From assembly GCA_041690255.1 (NCBI GenBank), contig JAWLHU010000016.1, positions 1 to 64,000 on the forward strand: DNA of 64,000 nucleotides, given 5' to 3'. Below, piece after piece: positions 52,675 to 61,479 of this stretch. The stretch is from JAWLHU01 sp041690255 (GTDB taxonomy: Bacteria > Bacillota > Sulfobacillia > Symbiobacteriales > Symbiobacteriaceae). Position 1 is the stretch's first letter. Every line of letters starts with the position of its first letter. The translations under genes were made by a program, and so were the position numbers. The notes under the pieces are model-generated. The model searched no databases, was not told where the DNA came from, and saw only the letters and a program-made list of their open reading frames with translations.

Positions 52675-53667
52675 ATGGCAGAGTTTCGGGCATGGGTCCT
52701 CGATCAGGCAGATGGAAAGCTCCAGGTCTCGCTGCAGCATCTCGCGGAGGAGGCGCTGCCCCCCGGTGACGTGACGGTCCGGGTGGTCTGCTCTTCGCTC
52801 AACTATAAGGATGGTCTTGCGGTGACGGGCAAGGGGAAGATCGCCCGCTCCTTTCCGATGGTCCCGGGGATCGACTTCGCCGGAACCGTGGTCGCGTCCG
52901 AGTCGCCCGACTACAAGCCGGGCGACCAGGTGGTGCTGATGGGATGGGGCGTGGGTGAGCGCCACTGGGGTGGCTTCGCTGAAATGGCCCGGGTAAAGGC
53001 GGACTGGCTGCTGCCCCTGCCCGATGGGATCAGCCCGCAGCAGGCGATGGCGATCGGCACGGCGGGCCTGACCGCCATGCTCTGCGTCATGGCGCTGGAG
53101 AAGGCTGGGCTGAGGCCGGGCGGGCGCCCGGTGGTGGTGACCGGGGCCGGCGGCGGCGTGGGTTCCACCGCGGTGGCACTGCTGGCAAGGCTGGGCTACG
53201 AGGTGGTCGCCTCCACGGGACGGGCCGAGCTCCACGAGTATCTGAAGGGGCTCGGGGCCGCGGAGATCATTGACCGGGCCACACTGGCCGAGGTCGCTCC
53301 CCGGGCGCTGGAATCGGAGCGTTGGGGCGGGGCGGTCGATACCGTGGGTGGCACGACCCTGGCGGCGCTGCTGCCCTCGATGGCCTATGGCTCCAGTGTC
53401 GCCGCCTGCGGGCTGGTCGGGGGCATGAACTTCAGCACGAGCGTTGCCCCCTTCATCCTGCGGGGGGTGAGCCTCCTGGGTATCGACTCGGTCTACTGCC
53501 CGAACGATGTCAGGCGGGAGGCCTGGCAGCGGCTGAAGACCGACCTGCCTGCCGGGACCCTGGCGGCGATCACGCAGGTGGGCCGGCTGGAGGAGGTCCC
53601 CGCCCTGGCCGATGCGATCGTGAAGGGGCAGATCCGGGGCCGCGTGGTGATCGATCTGAACGGGTAG
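52675..53667 (+). CDS. acuI: acrylyl-CoA reductase / YhdH-family zinc-free alcohol dehydrogenase
   Basis: A 330-residue medium-chain reductase is read from the ATG behind AGGGAGGCG. SSLNYKDGLAVTGKGKI, PMVPGIDFAGTV and the nucleotide motif VTGAGGGVGSTAVALLARLGY are diagnostic of the YhdH/AcuI group, which reduces acryloyl-CoA to propionyl-CoA with NADPH. Zinc-binding cysteines are absent, as expected. The symbol follows family membership; the physiological substrate is not shown here. Confidence 0.85.
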   Translation: MAEFRAWVLDQADGKLQVSLQHLAEEALPPGDVTVRVVCSSLNYKDGLAVTGKGKIARSFPMVPGIDFAGTVVASESPDYKPGDQVVLMGWGVGERHWGGFAEMARVKADWLLPLPDGISPQQAMAIGTAGLTAMLCVMALEKAGLRPGGRPVVVTGAGGGVGSTAVALLARLGYEVVASTGRAELHEYLKGLGAAEIIDRATLAEVAPRALESERWGGAVDTVGGTTLAALLPSMAYGSSVAACGLVGGMNFSTSVAPFILRGVSLLGIDSVYCPNDVRREAWQRLKTDLPAGTLAAITQVGRLEEVPALADAIVKGQIRGRVVIDLNG

Positions 53668-53689
53668 AGGCGCAGATCGCCTCTGGTGC

Positions 53690-54244
53690 TCAGCCCAGCG
53701 CTTTCTCGAAGAGTTGGCCGCGCCAGGAGCCGATGAGCATCTCCCCGCACGGGGTGTAGCCCGATCGCTCGTAGTAGCCGGTCAGGCCGGGGTTCTCCGC
53801 CCAGCAGTCCAGCCGGAGGTAGGCGATCCCCCGCTCCCGGCTGTACGCCTCGGCCCAGCGGAGGAGCCCGCCGCCGACCCCCTGCCCCTGGTACTGCCGC
53901 TTGGTGGTGAAGGCTTCGAGGTAGTAGGCCGGTCCCGGGCGTCCCTCCAGGTAGGAGAGTGCGTAGGCCGGCGGGGGTCCCCCGACCGCCAGCACGCCCA
54001 CCAGGTCGTCCGCAATCTCGGCCACGAAGAGCGCCCCTTGCTCGATCCACTCTGCGAACCGCTCCCGCATGCGCGGGTGCTGCGAGAACGGGGTGGTCCC
54101 CCACTGACCGGTCAGTCCCTTCTCGTCCAGCCAGGTGACGGATTCATCGAACAGGGTCAGGATTGCGGGAACCTGGTCGGGACGGGCCAGGGAGATCCGC
54201 ATGTCGCCTGCTGGAACACGCACAGTCTGGGGTTCAAAGGTCAT
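53690..54244 (-). CDS. GNAT-family N-acetyltransferase
   Basis: A 184-residue acetyltransferase has the acetyl-CoA motif A near residue 120 (TKRQYQGQGVGGGLLRWAE), followed by GIAYLRLDCWAENPGLTGYYERSGY, the typical motif B. The substrate is unknown. The ATG overlaps the stop of the methyltransferase gene upstream (ATGA), so the pair forms a small operon. Confidence 0.88.
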   Translation of the reverse strand: MTFEPQTVRVPAGDMRISLARPDQVPAILTLFDESVTWLDEKGLTGQWGTTPFSQHPRMRERFAEWIEQGALFVAEIADDLVGVLAVGGPPPAYALSYLEGRPGPAYYLEAFTTKRQYQGQGVGGGLLRWAEAYSRERGIAYLRLDCWAENPGLTGYYERSGYTPCGEMLIGSWRGQLFEKALG

Positions 54245-55002
54245 CGGTCACGGCTCCTCTCGGGATTTGTGATCAGGCGGGCCGCGTGGCGGAAGAGATT
54301 GGTCAGGGCGGCCGACTCCTCGCTGCGCGGCTGGGCCCGCATGAGCAGGGTGCGCAGGCGGGCCATCGCGCCCGTCAGCCGCTCGGCGCCGGTGGTGGGG
54401 TAGAGGGTGGTGAGCAGCCCCTCAAGCGACCGGAAGAGCGCCTCCCGCTCCTCACCCGTCGCCATGTCAGGGGGGAGAGGCGGTACGGTGGAGTCAGTCG
54501 GTGTGGGTTCGAGGGTGGCCTCCATCCACAGATCATAGGCGATCACCAGCGCCGCCTGCGCCAGATTCAGGGAACGGTTGTAGGGATGGGTCGGGATCGT
54601 GATCATGCCGTGGCAGCGATCCAGAGCCTCGTTGGGCAGGCCGTCCTGCTCGGGGCCGAAGAGGATCGCCACCTTCCGCTCTCCCGCCTCGGTGGCGGCT
54701 TTCAGGAGGTAGGGTGCGGACTGGCGGGGCGTCATGATCAGCCGCTCGCCCTGCCGGGGCCTTCCCGTCGTGCCGAGCACCAGGGTGCAGTCGGACAGGG
54801 CATCGGCCAGGGTGGGGAAGCGCTCGGTCGCCCGGATCAGCTTCTCGGTATGATGAGCGATCCCCTCAATCCGGTAGGGGTCAAAGGCGGCCGGCTCCAC
54901 CAGGCGGAGTTGGGTCAGCCCGAAATTCGACATGACGCGGATGATCGCCGCAACGTTGACTACATCTTGCGGCTGGTAGAGAATCAGGACGACCTGGTTC
55001 AT
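54241..55002 (-). CDS. SpoU/TrmH-family (TrmJ-like) RNA 2'-O-methyltransferase
   Basis: The 253-residue SPOUT methyltransferase is read from the ATG at 55002, eight bases after CAGGAG; an upstream ATG at 55041 is less likely. Motif 1 is in VNVAAIIRVMSNFGL, motif 2 in LFGPEQDGLPNEAL, and motif 3 in IPTHPYNRSLNLAQAALVIAYDLW, together the trefoil-knot SAM site. The shape is nearest TrmJ, which methylates position 32 of tRNA; the target is not certain. Translationally coupled to the GNAT gene. Confidence 0.9.
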   Translation of the reverse strand: MNQVVLILYQPQDVVNVAAIIRVMSNFGLTQLRLVEPAAFDPYRIEGIAHHTEKLIRATERFPTLADALSDCTLVLGTTGRPRQGERLIMTPRQSAPYLLKAATEAGERKVAILFGPEQDGLPNEALDRCHGMITIPTHPYNRSLNLAQAALVIAYDLWMEATLEPTPTDSTVPPLPPDMATGEEREALFRSLEGLLTTLYPTTGAERLTGAMARLRTLLMRAQPRSEESAALTNLFRHAARLITNPERSRDR

Positions 55003-55131
55003 CGGGTTCTCCTGCATGGGTATAGAGTCCTTTCTTTCCATATGGATCTCTTATACTGCCCATTCGATCTGCGGGGCTCCCTTGCCTGCTTGGAGATCGC
55101 CCTTCATACTGGAGAAGGACCAAATGCAGGC

Positions 55132-55602
55132 ATGAGTGAGGTGCTAGCATGCAGCCCACAAATACGCAGACGCCATCAACGTAGCGATCCTTCACGCAGC
55201 CGCCGCAGCCCGCAGGACCGGTACCGCCGACGATGGGTTCAGATCCTCCTGATTGGCCACCTGGCGTTGCTCCTCGTGCTGGCCTACCCCGGCTACCAGT
55301 TCTACCGTAGCTGGATCCAGCCTGACCGCCCGCCCGACGCCATCGACCGCCTGCTGGAGAACCCCGCCCTCTGGGCTCGGATCCGGCTCCGTTTCGGTCC
55401 CTTCTGGACCCCCTGGACCAGGCGGACGGTCGAGCCGAGCGGCCCCTGGGCATACACGAAGCCGGTCGTCGTCCTGATCGATGGTCACGTCTTCAGCTCC
55501 AACGATTTCTTTGTCGGGGGCCTGGTCCGGAGCGGGCGGTGGAGTATCTGCGGACGGGGCGCTGACCGCGAACCTTTCGCATCGGAGTCTGCATCTTGTT
55601 AA
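55132..55602 (+). pseudogene. S41-type (tail-specific) peptidase remnant
   Basis: An open frame of 156 codons has a basic start, one membrane helix (WVQILLIGHLALLLVLAYPG) and a C-terminal piece PVVVLIDGHVFSSNDFFVGG, the strand and Ser loop of the S41 (C-terminal processing) peptidase active site. The intact family is ~400 residues with PDZ and core domains; here they are reduced to a short join (PWTRRTVEPSGPWAYTKP). The frame then runs off into an unrelated tail. It is a gene with an internal deletion and a lost 3' end. Confidence 0.6.
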
Positions 55603-55617
55603 GCGGAGGCCTGGAGC

Positions 55618-55890
55618 ATGTCCAACTATCTGATCTACCTGGCGATTGTTCTGACCGCCATTGTGGTGGTCACCCGTTACCGGCAGCAGCGAGACCGCCA
55701 GCTCCTGGCGGACGAGGTGAAGAAGCGGGGCGGGGAACTGCTCCAACTGACGCGGGTCAAGAAAGGCAGCCCCTTCCCGGATACGTCACGGGGCTGGTGG
55801 GCCTGGCAGGTCTCCTGGAAGAGTGGGGCCGGCGACCAGATCTCCTGGGCGCTGACCACCCGGGAAGGGCTGGGTGAGTGGAGGGATTAG
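55618..55890 (+). CDS. small single-pass membrane protein
   Basis: A 90-residue protein with one N-terminal membrane helix (YLIYLAIVLTAIVVVTRY) and a basic-to-aromatic cytoplasmic domain (VKKRGGELLQLTRVKKGSPF, RGWWAWQVSWKSGAG). The start follows AGCGGAGG. It is followed immediately by the YkvA-domain gene (starts 55893), so the two form an operon. Unknown role. Confidence 0.7.
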   Translation: MSNYLIYLAIVLTAIVVVTRYRQQRDRQLLADEVKKRGGELLQLTRVKKGSPFPDTSRGWWAWQVSWKSGAGDQISWALTTREGLGEWRD

Positions 55891-55892
55891 GA

Positions 55893-56846
55893 TTGCTGCG
55901 TGTGAGCAATGTCGAACTGACCATGACGGTGCAGGATCTTGAAGAGGCCCTGGAGTCCTTTGCGGCCGGCAGCCTGAGCGACCTGCGGGTCGATCTGGAG
56001 AGCGGGATCGCTGTCATCCGGCACAAGGTCAGCCTGGAGAAGCTTCCCATGGCCGTCCCGGTGGAGCTTCGCTTCCACGTGCGGATGGCGGAGGGGACCC
56101 ATGTGGAACTTGGCGTCGAGTGGACCAATATGCAGTTGGTCCCGGGCTTCCTGAAGGAGAAGGCGCTGGCCAAGGCGTTTGAGCCATTGCCCGGCTCTTA
56201 TGAGAATGGTGTCTACCGGATCGACCTGAGCGAGGTGCTGGAGCACGTGCCGGTCACCTTCGCGATCCGCTCCGTCCAGATCAGCCGGAGCGCGGTCAAG
56301 GTGCAATTGACCGACGTGATCGCCTTCCCGATCGAACCGGCGGGGCTGGTGGTGGCGCAGGAGCCAGGTGCGCTCGTGCCGGTCCCCAGCAAGGAGGAGC
56401 AGGCGATCCCGGAGCACCAGTCCTTCTACCACAGCTTGCGGGAGAAGGTGAAGCGGTTCGCCGTGGACCGGGCGCCGAAGTGGGCGCAGCCTCTGGTGCC
56501 CTGGGTGCTGGCTGTGCCGGACTTCTTCGTCATGCTGGTACGGTTGGCCCGCGACGAGCGCGTGCCGGCATCTGCCAAATTGATCGCCGGGGCGACGATT
56601 GCCTATTATATCTCCCCGATCGATCTGATCCCCGACCCGATCCCGCTGATCGGTGAGATCGACGACCTGGCTCTGGCACTCTTCGCCGTTGAGCAGATTG
56701 CGAAGAGCGTACCGGGGCCGGTGATCCAGGAGGCCTGGCCGGGCGAGGGCGACATTCTGGCCCTGGTCCGCGAGGGCGTTCACCTGATCACCCGAGTGCT
56801 GCCGGGGAAGATGATTGCCTCGCTGCAGAAGGTGCTGAAGCGATAG
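55893..56846 (+). CDS. YkvA/DUF1232-domain protein
   Basis: The product has about 317 residues from the TTG at 55893 (GGAGG eight bases upstream); a GTG at 55878 is the alternative. The N-terminal ~150 residues form a beta-rich domain of unknown family. Residues about 190-275 carry the DUF1232 (YkvA) membrane-associated motif: LVRLARDERVPASAKLIAGA, TIAYYISPIDLIPDPIPLIG and EIDDLALALFAVEQI. YkvA proteins are poorly understood; some act in membrane processes. The fusion with the N-terminal domain is unusual. Confidence 0.75.
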   Translation: MLRVSNVELTMTVQDLEEALESFAAGSLSDLRVDLESGIAVIRHKVSLEKLPMAVPVELRFHVRMAEGTHVELGVEWTNMQLVPGFLKEKALAKAFEPLPGSYENGVYRIDLSEVLEHVPVTFAIRSVQISRSAVKVQLTDVIAFPIEPAGLVVAQEPGALVPVPSKEEQAIPEHQSFYHSLREKVKRFAVDRAPKWAQPLVPWVLAVPDFFVMLVRLARDERVPASAKLIAGATIAYYISPIDLIPDPIPLIGEIDDLALALFAVEQIAKSVPGPVIQEAWPGEGDILALVREGVHLITRVLPGKMIASLQKVLKR

Positions 56847-56858
56847 CCTGCCATGACC

Positions 56859-56885
56859 GAGGCGCCCTCGCAATGGGGCGCCTCT
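56859..56885 (+). terminator. Rho-independent terminator
   Basis: GAGGCGCC and GGCGCCTC arms with a short loop, then TTTC, after the YkvA gene. Confidence 0.7.
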
Positions 56886-56968
56886 TTCATGCCTGGCAGG
56901 AGGAGCGCCTCCCCATCTGGAAGATTTCCTTACAGAAGCGAAGCAGTCTATGGGAGGTCACCGTACAG

Positions 56969-58222
56969 ATGAACGCACCGAACCGTGAACGCCTTCTCAC
57001 TGAGGGTGTGGTGGAGAAGCTGATCCGCTATGTCCAGGTCGACTCGCCCGCGGGTGAGGGAGATGGCTCCAATGTCCCCTCCACCCCGGAACAGTGGGAG
57101 ATCGCCCGGTTGCTGGAGGCCGAGCTGAAGGAGCTTGGTCTGGTCGATATCAAGCTGGACGAGCATGCGATCCTCACCGCCACCCTGCCCGGCAATGTGG
57201 CCGGCGCCCCGGCGATCGGGCTGCTGGCCCACTTTGACACCTATCCGGGCACCCCGGGCTTCGGGATCAAGCCGCAGGTCCACAAGCACTATGACGGCGG
57301 TGAGATCACCCTGCCCGCCGGCCCGGTGCTCAGCCCGAAGACCTTCCCCGTCCTGGCGGAGTGCGTGGGCCACGATCTGATCACGTCCGACGGTTCCACC
57401 CTGCTCGGTGCCGACGACAAGGCCGGTGTGGCCGAGGTCATGGAGATCATCTGCCGGCTGATCAGCGATCCCAGCATTCCCCATGGCGATGTGCGGGTCG
57501 GCTTCACCCCGGACGAGGAGATCGGTCGGGGCGTCCGCCGGTTCGATGTGGCCGGGTTCAAGGCCGATGCCGCCTACACCTTCGATGGCGCCGCACTGGG
57601 CGAGGTGGAGAGCGAGAACTTCAACGCCCGGAACCTGAAGATCACGATCACCGGCCGCTCGGCGCACACGGGCTCGGCCAAGGGGGCCATGATCAACGCC
57701 CTGCACCTGGTCTCAGAGTTCTGCATGGCGATTCCGGCTGACATGCGGGCGGAGACGACCTCCGGTTACGAGGGCTTCATTCACCCCGATTCGCTCCAGG
57801 GGAATCTGGAGGAGATCACCCTGCGGGTCCTGCTCCGGGACTTCACGGATGAGGGCATGGCGCAGAAGCAGGCGATCGTGGAGGACCTGCTGGCCGGGCT
57901 GGAGCTGCGCCACCCGGGGTGCCGGACGAAGGTCGAGCAGGTGGGCGGCTACCTGAACATGCGGACCCTGGTGGATCGGGACCCGCGCATCGTGGCGCTG
58001 GCCCTGCAGGCGGTGCGGGATGCGGGGATTGAGCCGGTCCAAAAGGGGATACGCGGCGGCACCGACGGCGCCGTCCTGACCGAGATGGGCCTGCCGTGCC
58101 CGAACATCTTCACCGGCTCCATGGGTCACCACGGCCGGACCGAGTGGGCCTCGGCCCAGTGGATGGAGAAGGCGGTGGAGGTCGGAGTCCGACTCCTCGG
58201 GCTCTGGGCATCTGGGCGGTAG
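56969..58222 (+). CDS. pepT: tripeptidase (peptidase T)
   Basis: A 417-residue dinuclear-zinc M20 aminopeptidase releases the N-terminal residue from tripeptides in the cytoplasm. Metal and catalytic motifs are clear: GLLAHFDTYPG (first His/Asp), TLLGADDKAGVAEVMEI (bridging Asp), VGFTPDEEIGRG (catalytic Glu pair) and GGTDGAVLTEMGLPCPNIF. The start ATG at 56969 follows GGGAGG with somewhat long spacing. Followed by a bidirectional terminator. Confidence 0.93.
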   Translation: MNAPNRERLLTEGVVEKLIRYVQVDSPAGEGDGSNVPSTPEQWEIARLLEAELKELGLVDIKLDEHAILTATLPGNVAGAPAIGLLAHFDTYPGTPGFGIKPQVHKHYDGGEITLPAGPVLSPKTFPVLAECVGHDLITSDGSTLLGADDKAGVAEVMEIICRLISDPSIPHGDVRVGFTPDEEIGRGVRRFDVAGFKADAAYTFDGAALGEVESENFNARNLKITITGRSAHTGSAKGAMINALHLVSEFCMAIPADMRAETTSGYEGFIHPDSLQGNLEEITLRVLLRDFTDEGMAQKQAIVEDLLAGLELRHPGCRTKVEQVGGYLNMRTLVDRDPRIVALALQAVRDAGIEPVQKGIRGGTDGAVLTEMGLPCPNIFTGSMGHHGRTEWASAQWMEKAVEVGVRLLGLWASGR

Positions 58223-58231
58223 ACGCATTGC

Positions 58232-58260
58232 GACCCCACTCCTGGTTAGGGCGTGGGGTC
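58232..58260. terminator. bidirectional terminator
   Basis: GACCCCAC and GTGGGGTC arms with a 13-nt loop between convergent pepT and the amidase gene. Confidence 0.65.
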
Positions 58261-58268
58261 TATCGCTG

Positions 58269-59264
58269 CTAGTGTGGCCGAAACCGCTGCAAGAGCCTCA
58301 CCGCCATGGTGACCGCCTCGCCCCGCAGGACGGGATCGTCGGGGCGGGAGCCGTCGGAGATCTGCTCCTCCTTCGCTCGCTCGATCGGACTCGGTCCGCC
58401 GGGGATGGGGTTGTCGGGGAGGGGGGCGATCAGGTCGAGCGCCCTCACCGCCATGGTCATCGCCTCGCCCCGCGTGGCCTGCTCAAGAGGGCGGGTCCCG
58501 TCGGAGAGGCGGTACTGCATCGCCTTGCGCACGACCGGCTGCATCCAGGCAGGGGCCTCGGGCGCCTGAGGTCCCGGGTCGGGTGCGGCCGGTGCGACCC
58601 CCAGCGTCTCGAGGAGCCGGACAAAGAGGGCCATCGCCTCGCCGCGCAGGGCGTAATCCAGTGGGCGGGTGCCATCGGTCAGGCCGGCCTCCCTGCCCGT
58701 CTGGAGCGCCTGGTGCATCCACGGTGACTTCGCCTCGGTGTAGGCCCGCTGAACCGCATCGATCAGCCGGGTCCAGGGGAAGTTGTCGCCGGGGCAGAAG
58801 AGGCGCGTCTTGCCGTTGATCTCGTGGTGACCAAGGAGATAGGGCCGGCGGGGCGGGATCGAGAACCGCTCGCACAGGTGGAGGGTGAGCGCGACATCGG
58901 CCTGGAACATCTCCTCTGTCCAGGGATTCTGCGTGTATCCCTCGTGCTCGATCGAGAGCAGGATCAGGTTCGGGTTCACCTGCGGGTCGTAGAGGGGCCA
59001 GGTGGCGGCAGCCGCATCCCCCTGGGTCCAGGCGGCATCCCCCTCATCCACGAACTGGACGAGCGCACCATCGCGGCAGATGAGAAAGTGGCTGGAGGCC
59101 CGGCTCTTCCGGGAGCGGAACCAGGACTCGACCGATCCGCGGCTCCCCTCGGCAATGTGGTAGCAGATTCCGATGATGGGCCGGCCGTTCCGCCCGTGGC
59201 GCCCCTGCGGATAGCCGTAGTTTCCAGACGGGACCCAGACAGTCTCCGGCTTGGGAAAGAGCAT
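58269..59264 (-). CDS. N-acetylmuramoyl-L-alanine amidase with SLH-like repeats
   Basis: A 331-residue protein starts at an ATG behind AGGAGGGG. Residues about 28-170 are an Amidase_2/PGRP zinc amidase: GICYHIAEGS (first His), LSIEHEGYTQ, LLGHHEINGK (second His) and FCPGDNFPW. Three C-terminal repeats (GLTDGTRPLDYALRGEAMAL, RLSDGTRPLEQATRGEAMTM, QISDGSRPDDPVLRGEAVTM) resemble the cell-wall/SLH-type repeats found in Bacillus-group amidases and phage endolysins. No signal peptide is visible, which suggests a phage-lysin or mother-cell-lysis type origin. Confidence 0.88.
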   Translation of the reverse strand: MLFPKPETVWVPSGNYGYPQGRHGRNGRPIIGICYHIAEGSRGSVESWFRSRKSRASSHFLICRDGALVQFVDEGDAAWTQGDAAAATWPLYDPQVNPNLILLSIEHEGYTQNPWTEEMFQADVALTLHLCERFSIPPRRPYLLGHHEINGKTRLFCPGDNFPWTRLIDAVQRAYTEAKSPWMHQALQTGREAGLTDGTRPLDYALRGEAMALFVRLLETLGVAPAAPDPGPQAPEAPAWMQPVVRKAMQYRLSDGTRPLEQATRGEAMTMAVRALDLIAPLPDNPIPGGPSPIERAKEEQISDGSRPDDPVLRGEAVTMAVRLLQRFRPH

Positions 59265-59356
59265 CCGTCACCCCTCCTACAAAATATCGAATAGTTGGTC
59301 CAATGCTACAGCCTGATGAGATCTCCTGTTGCGCTGCGCGGCCCTGGGAGCAAAAT

Positions 59357-59385
59357 CGCCCACCTGCCTTGGCTGCAGGTGGGCG
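59357..59385 (-). terminator. terminator of the 118-residue protein gene
   Basis: CGCCCACCTGC and GCAGGTGGGCG, 11-bp perfect arms, with a 7-nt loop and AT-rich flank, 22 bases past the stop on the minus strand. Confidence 0.8.
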
Positions 59386-59407
59386 ACGACTCTTTCTGCT
59401 ATGCGTG

Positions 59408-59764
59408 CTACTTCTTCTTCGGCTTCTCCCCGCCAACCAGTTGGGAGGGAATCAAGTGGCCGGTGGCAAGCCGGAGGATGGTACCCTCGCCCCCGGAGAG
59501 AATCTCGCCCTTGATCCCGAGCCATGTCAGAGCATCCTTCACGGCGGCCTGGTCCTCGGGGGAGTCGGCGTAGAAGGAGAGGACATCGCCGGTGGCTTTG
59601 CTGGCGGCGAGCAGGAGCGTCCAGCCATTGCCGGAACGCCGGGTCAGCCGGTAGGTCTGGGGCGGGGCGTCCGGGTTCGGGTGCTTGAAGGCCCAGTACT
59701 GGCCCTTCGGGCTGGAGCCGAGGTACATGGCAGCTTCCAGGGCGCTGACGACAGGAGACGGCAT
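59408..59764 (-). CDS. unknown small protein
   Basis: A 118-residue soluble protein is read from the ATG at 59764 behind TGGAGG. It looks like a compact alpha/beta domain (YLGSSPKGQYWAFKHPNPDA, GNGWTLLLAASKATGDVLSF, DQAAVKDALTWLGIKGEILS) and ends with a lysine-rich tail. The gene is preceded and followed by short gaps and has its own terminator. No family recognised. Confidence 0.6.
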   Translation of the reverse strand: MPSPVVSALEAAMYLGSSPKGQYWAFKHPNPDAPPQTYRLTRRSGNGWTLLLAASKATGDVLSFYADSPEDQAAVKDALTWLGIKGEILSGGEGTILRLATGHLIPSQLVGGEKPKKK

Positions 59765-59881
59765 AGGTTCAACCTCCATTAGCCATGGGTTCCTCACGTG
59801 CAGAACATCAATCATACTTTAGCAAAAGAAGTCACGTGAGGGAAGAGTGATGCGCGTAGATTCGATCTGCATCACCTGGGT

Positions 59882-59911
59882 TTGACAGCCATTCTCAGCC
59901 TGTAGGATAAT
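59882..59911 (+). promoter_or_regulatory. sigma-A promoter of moaB
   Basis: A perfect TTGACA, 18-bp spacer and GATAAT, with start near 59918 and a leader of about 45 bases. Confidence 0.75.
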
Positions 59912-59962
59912 ATATGCGTTGGTGTGGACGGTTCAGTAGCCTGCCGCAAAGGAGACGAGTGA

Positions 59963-60472
59963 ATGGGTGTTCAGGATCACAAAGAGGCTGCTGCGGAGCA
60001 GATCCCGGTCCTGCGTGGCGCCGTGATCACGGTCAGCGACTCCCGGACCGAGGCGACCGATGAGTCCGGCAAGCTCCTCATGGAGTTGATCGAGGGGGCC
60101 GGCTTCTCCGTAGGCGCCTACCGGTTGATTAAGAACGAGAAGGATATCCTGCAGCGGACCGTGCTGGAACTCTCCCGCGAGGTCGACTTCATGATCACCA
60201 CCGGAGGGACGGGCATGTCGCCGCGGGACCTTTCGATCGAGTCCTGCCGGCCTCTCTTTACCAAGGAGTTGGAGGGGTTTGGCGACGTCTTCCGGCTGCT
60301 CTCCTTCCAGGAGATCGGTTCGGCGGCGATCATGTCACGGGCGACGGGCGGCTCGGTCGGCCAGGCGATGGTCTTCTGTCTGCCGGGTTCGAAGGCAGCG
60401 GTCCGGTTGGCTGCTGAGAAGCTGATCCTACCGGAGATCAAGCACCTGATCTCCCAGGTCCGGAAGGTATAG
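59963..60472 (+). CDS. moaB: molybdenum cofactor biosynthesis protein (MoaB/Mog family)
   Basis: A 169-residue MogA/MoaB-like protein has RGAVITVSDSR near the start and the molybdopterin-binding loop MITTGGTGMSPRDLSIE. MoaB-type proteins adenylylate molybdopterin in some organisms. The start follows AAGGAG at normal spacing and the leader carries a strong promoter. hemQ begins 36 bases downstream, so a shared transcript is possible although the pathways differ. Confidence 0.9.
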   Translation: MGVQDHKEAAAEQIPVLRGAVITVSDSRTEATDESGKLLMELIEGAGFSVGAYRLIKNEKDILQRTVLELSREVDFMITTGGTGMSPRDLSIESCRPLFTKELEGFGDVFRLLSFQEIGSAAIMSRATGGSVGQAMVFCLPGSKAAVRLAAEKLILPEIKHLISQVRKV

Positions 60473-60508
60473 GCGGGGGATTGGGGAACTGAAGGAGGAT
60501 GGGGACTC

Positions 60509-61276
60509 ATGGCGGAAGCTCCCGGTACACTCGAAGGTTGGTATGTCCTACATGATTTCCGGCGGATCGACTATGCAGCGCTGATGCGCCTGAGCGAGGT
60601 CGACCGCGAGGCGATTCTGGCGGAGGCGGTCGCCTTCTTCCAGGATGCCGAGGCGATCAAGGATGCCCCCGAGGGCTCCAGCGCCCTCTACAGCGTGATC
60701 GGCCACAAGGCCGACCTGATGATCCTGCACCTGCGGTCCAGCATGGAGCAGTTGAACGCCCTGGAGCGCGGGTTCAACCGGCTGCGCCTGGCCGCATTCA
60801 CGACCCAGCCGTACTCCTACTTCTCGGTCACCGAGCTGAGCCTCTACGAGGCGAGCGCCCGGGGCGGCTCGCAGAACGTGGAGGAGCTGATGCAGAGCCC
60901 CTTCGTCCAGAAGCGACTGAAGCCGGTGATCCCTGATCATCCGTACGCCTGCTTCTACCCGATGAACAAGCGGCGGGGCGAGTCGGTCAACTGGTACACC
61001 GCCAGCATGGAGGAGCGCCGTGAGCAGATGAAGCAGCACTCCACCACCGGCCGGAAGTACGCCGACAGCATCACCCAGATGATCACCGGCTCTTACGGGC
61101 TGGATGACTGGGAGTGGGGCGTCACCCTCTTCGCCACCGACATGCTGCCGGTCAAGAAGATCGTCCAGGAGATGCGGTTCGATGAGGTCAGCGCCAAGTA
61201 CGGCGAGTTCGGGACCTTCCTGAACGGCTACCGGGTCCAGCCGGCGGAGTTGCCGAAGCTCCTGCTGGGAGAGTAA
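60509..61276 (+). CDS. hemQ: coproheme decarboxylase (HemQ, Dyp/Cld family)
   Basis: The 255-residue product belongs to the chlorite-dismutase-like family that turns coproheme III to heme b with peroxide in Gram-positive bacteria. LYSVIGHKADLMILHLRSSM, the catalytic-Tyr segment VNWYTASMEERREQ and the heme-ligand His in QMKQHSTTGRKYADS are present, and the end WEWGVTLFATDMLPVKKIVQ is typical. The ATG follows GGAGGATGGGG. Followed by a terminator. An AhbD-like radical SAM gene 2 kb away would do a related step without oxygen. Confidence 0.92.
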   Translation: MAEAPGTLEGWYVLHDFRRIDYAALMRLSEVDREAILAEAVAFFQDAEAIKDAPEGSSALYSVIGHKADLMILHLRSSMEQLNALERGFNRLRLAAFTTQPYSYFSVTELSLYEASARGGSQNVEELMQSPFVQKRLKPVIPDHPYACFYPMNKRRGESVNWYTASMEERREQMKQHSTTGRKYADSITQMITGSYGLDDWEWGVTLFATDMLPVKKIVQEMRFDEVSAKYGEFGTFLNGYRVQPAELPKLLLGE

Positions 61277-61281
61277 AGCGC

Positions 61282-61315
61282 AAGGGCCATCCCTCAGCAG
61301 TGGGGGGTGGCCCTT
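61282..61315 (+). terminator. terminator after hemQ
   Basis: AAGGGCCA-CCC and GGG-TGGCCCTT arms with a 10-14 nt loop. Confidence 0.7.
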
Positions 61316-61376
61316 CTACGTAGGCAGCACCGGAGCTACCCTGCTGTGAGGGAATTCGGTAAAGGGATAGGAAAAC

Positions 61377-61405
61377 GTGACAGATTGTGCGGAGTTCGTT
61401 AGAAT
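61377..61405 (+). promoter_or_regulatory. sigma-A promoter of speE
   Basis: GTGACA, 17-bp spacer, TAGAAT, about 75 bases upstream of speE. Confidence 0.5.
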
Positions 61406-61479
61406 GGAAGAGTACAGAATACCCCGTCTTGGTAAATCGGGGACCGCCAGGATGGCGGTTGGAACTGAGGAGGATGGGA

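Noticed and set aside
54163..55131. Start of a 479-codon plus-strand frame
   Set aside because: The first 320 codons are antisense to the GNAT and methyltransferase genes; only the last part, from 55132, resembles a real protein.
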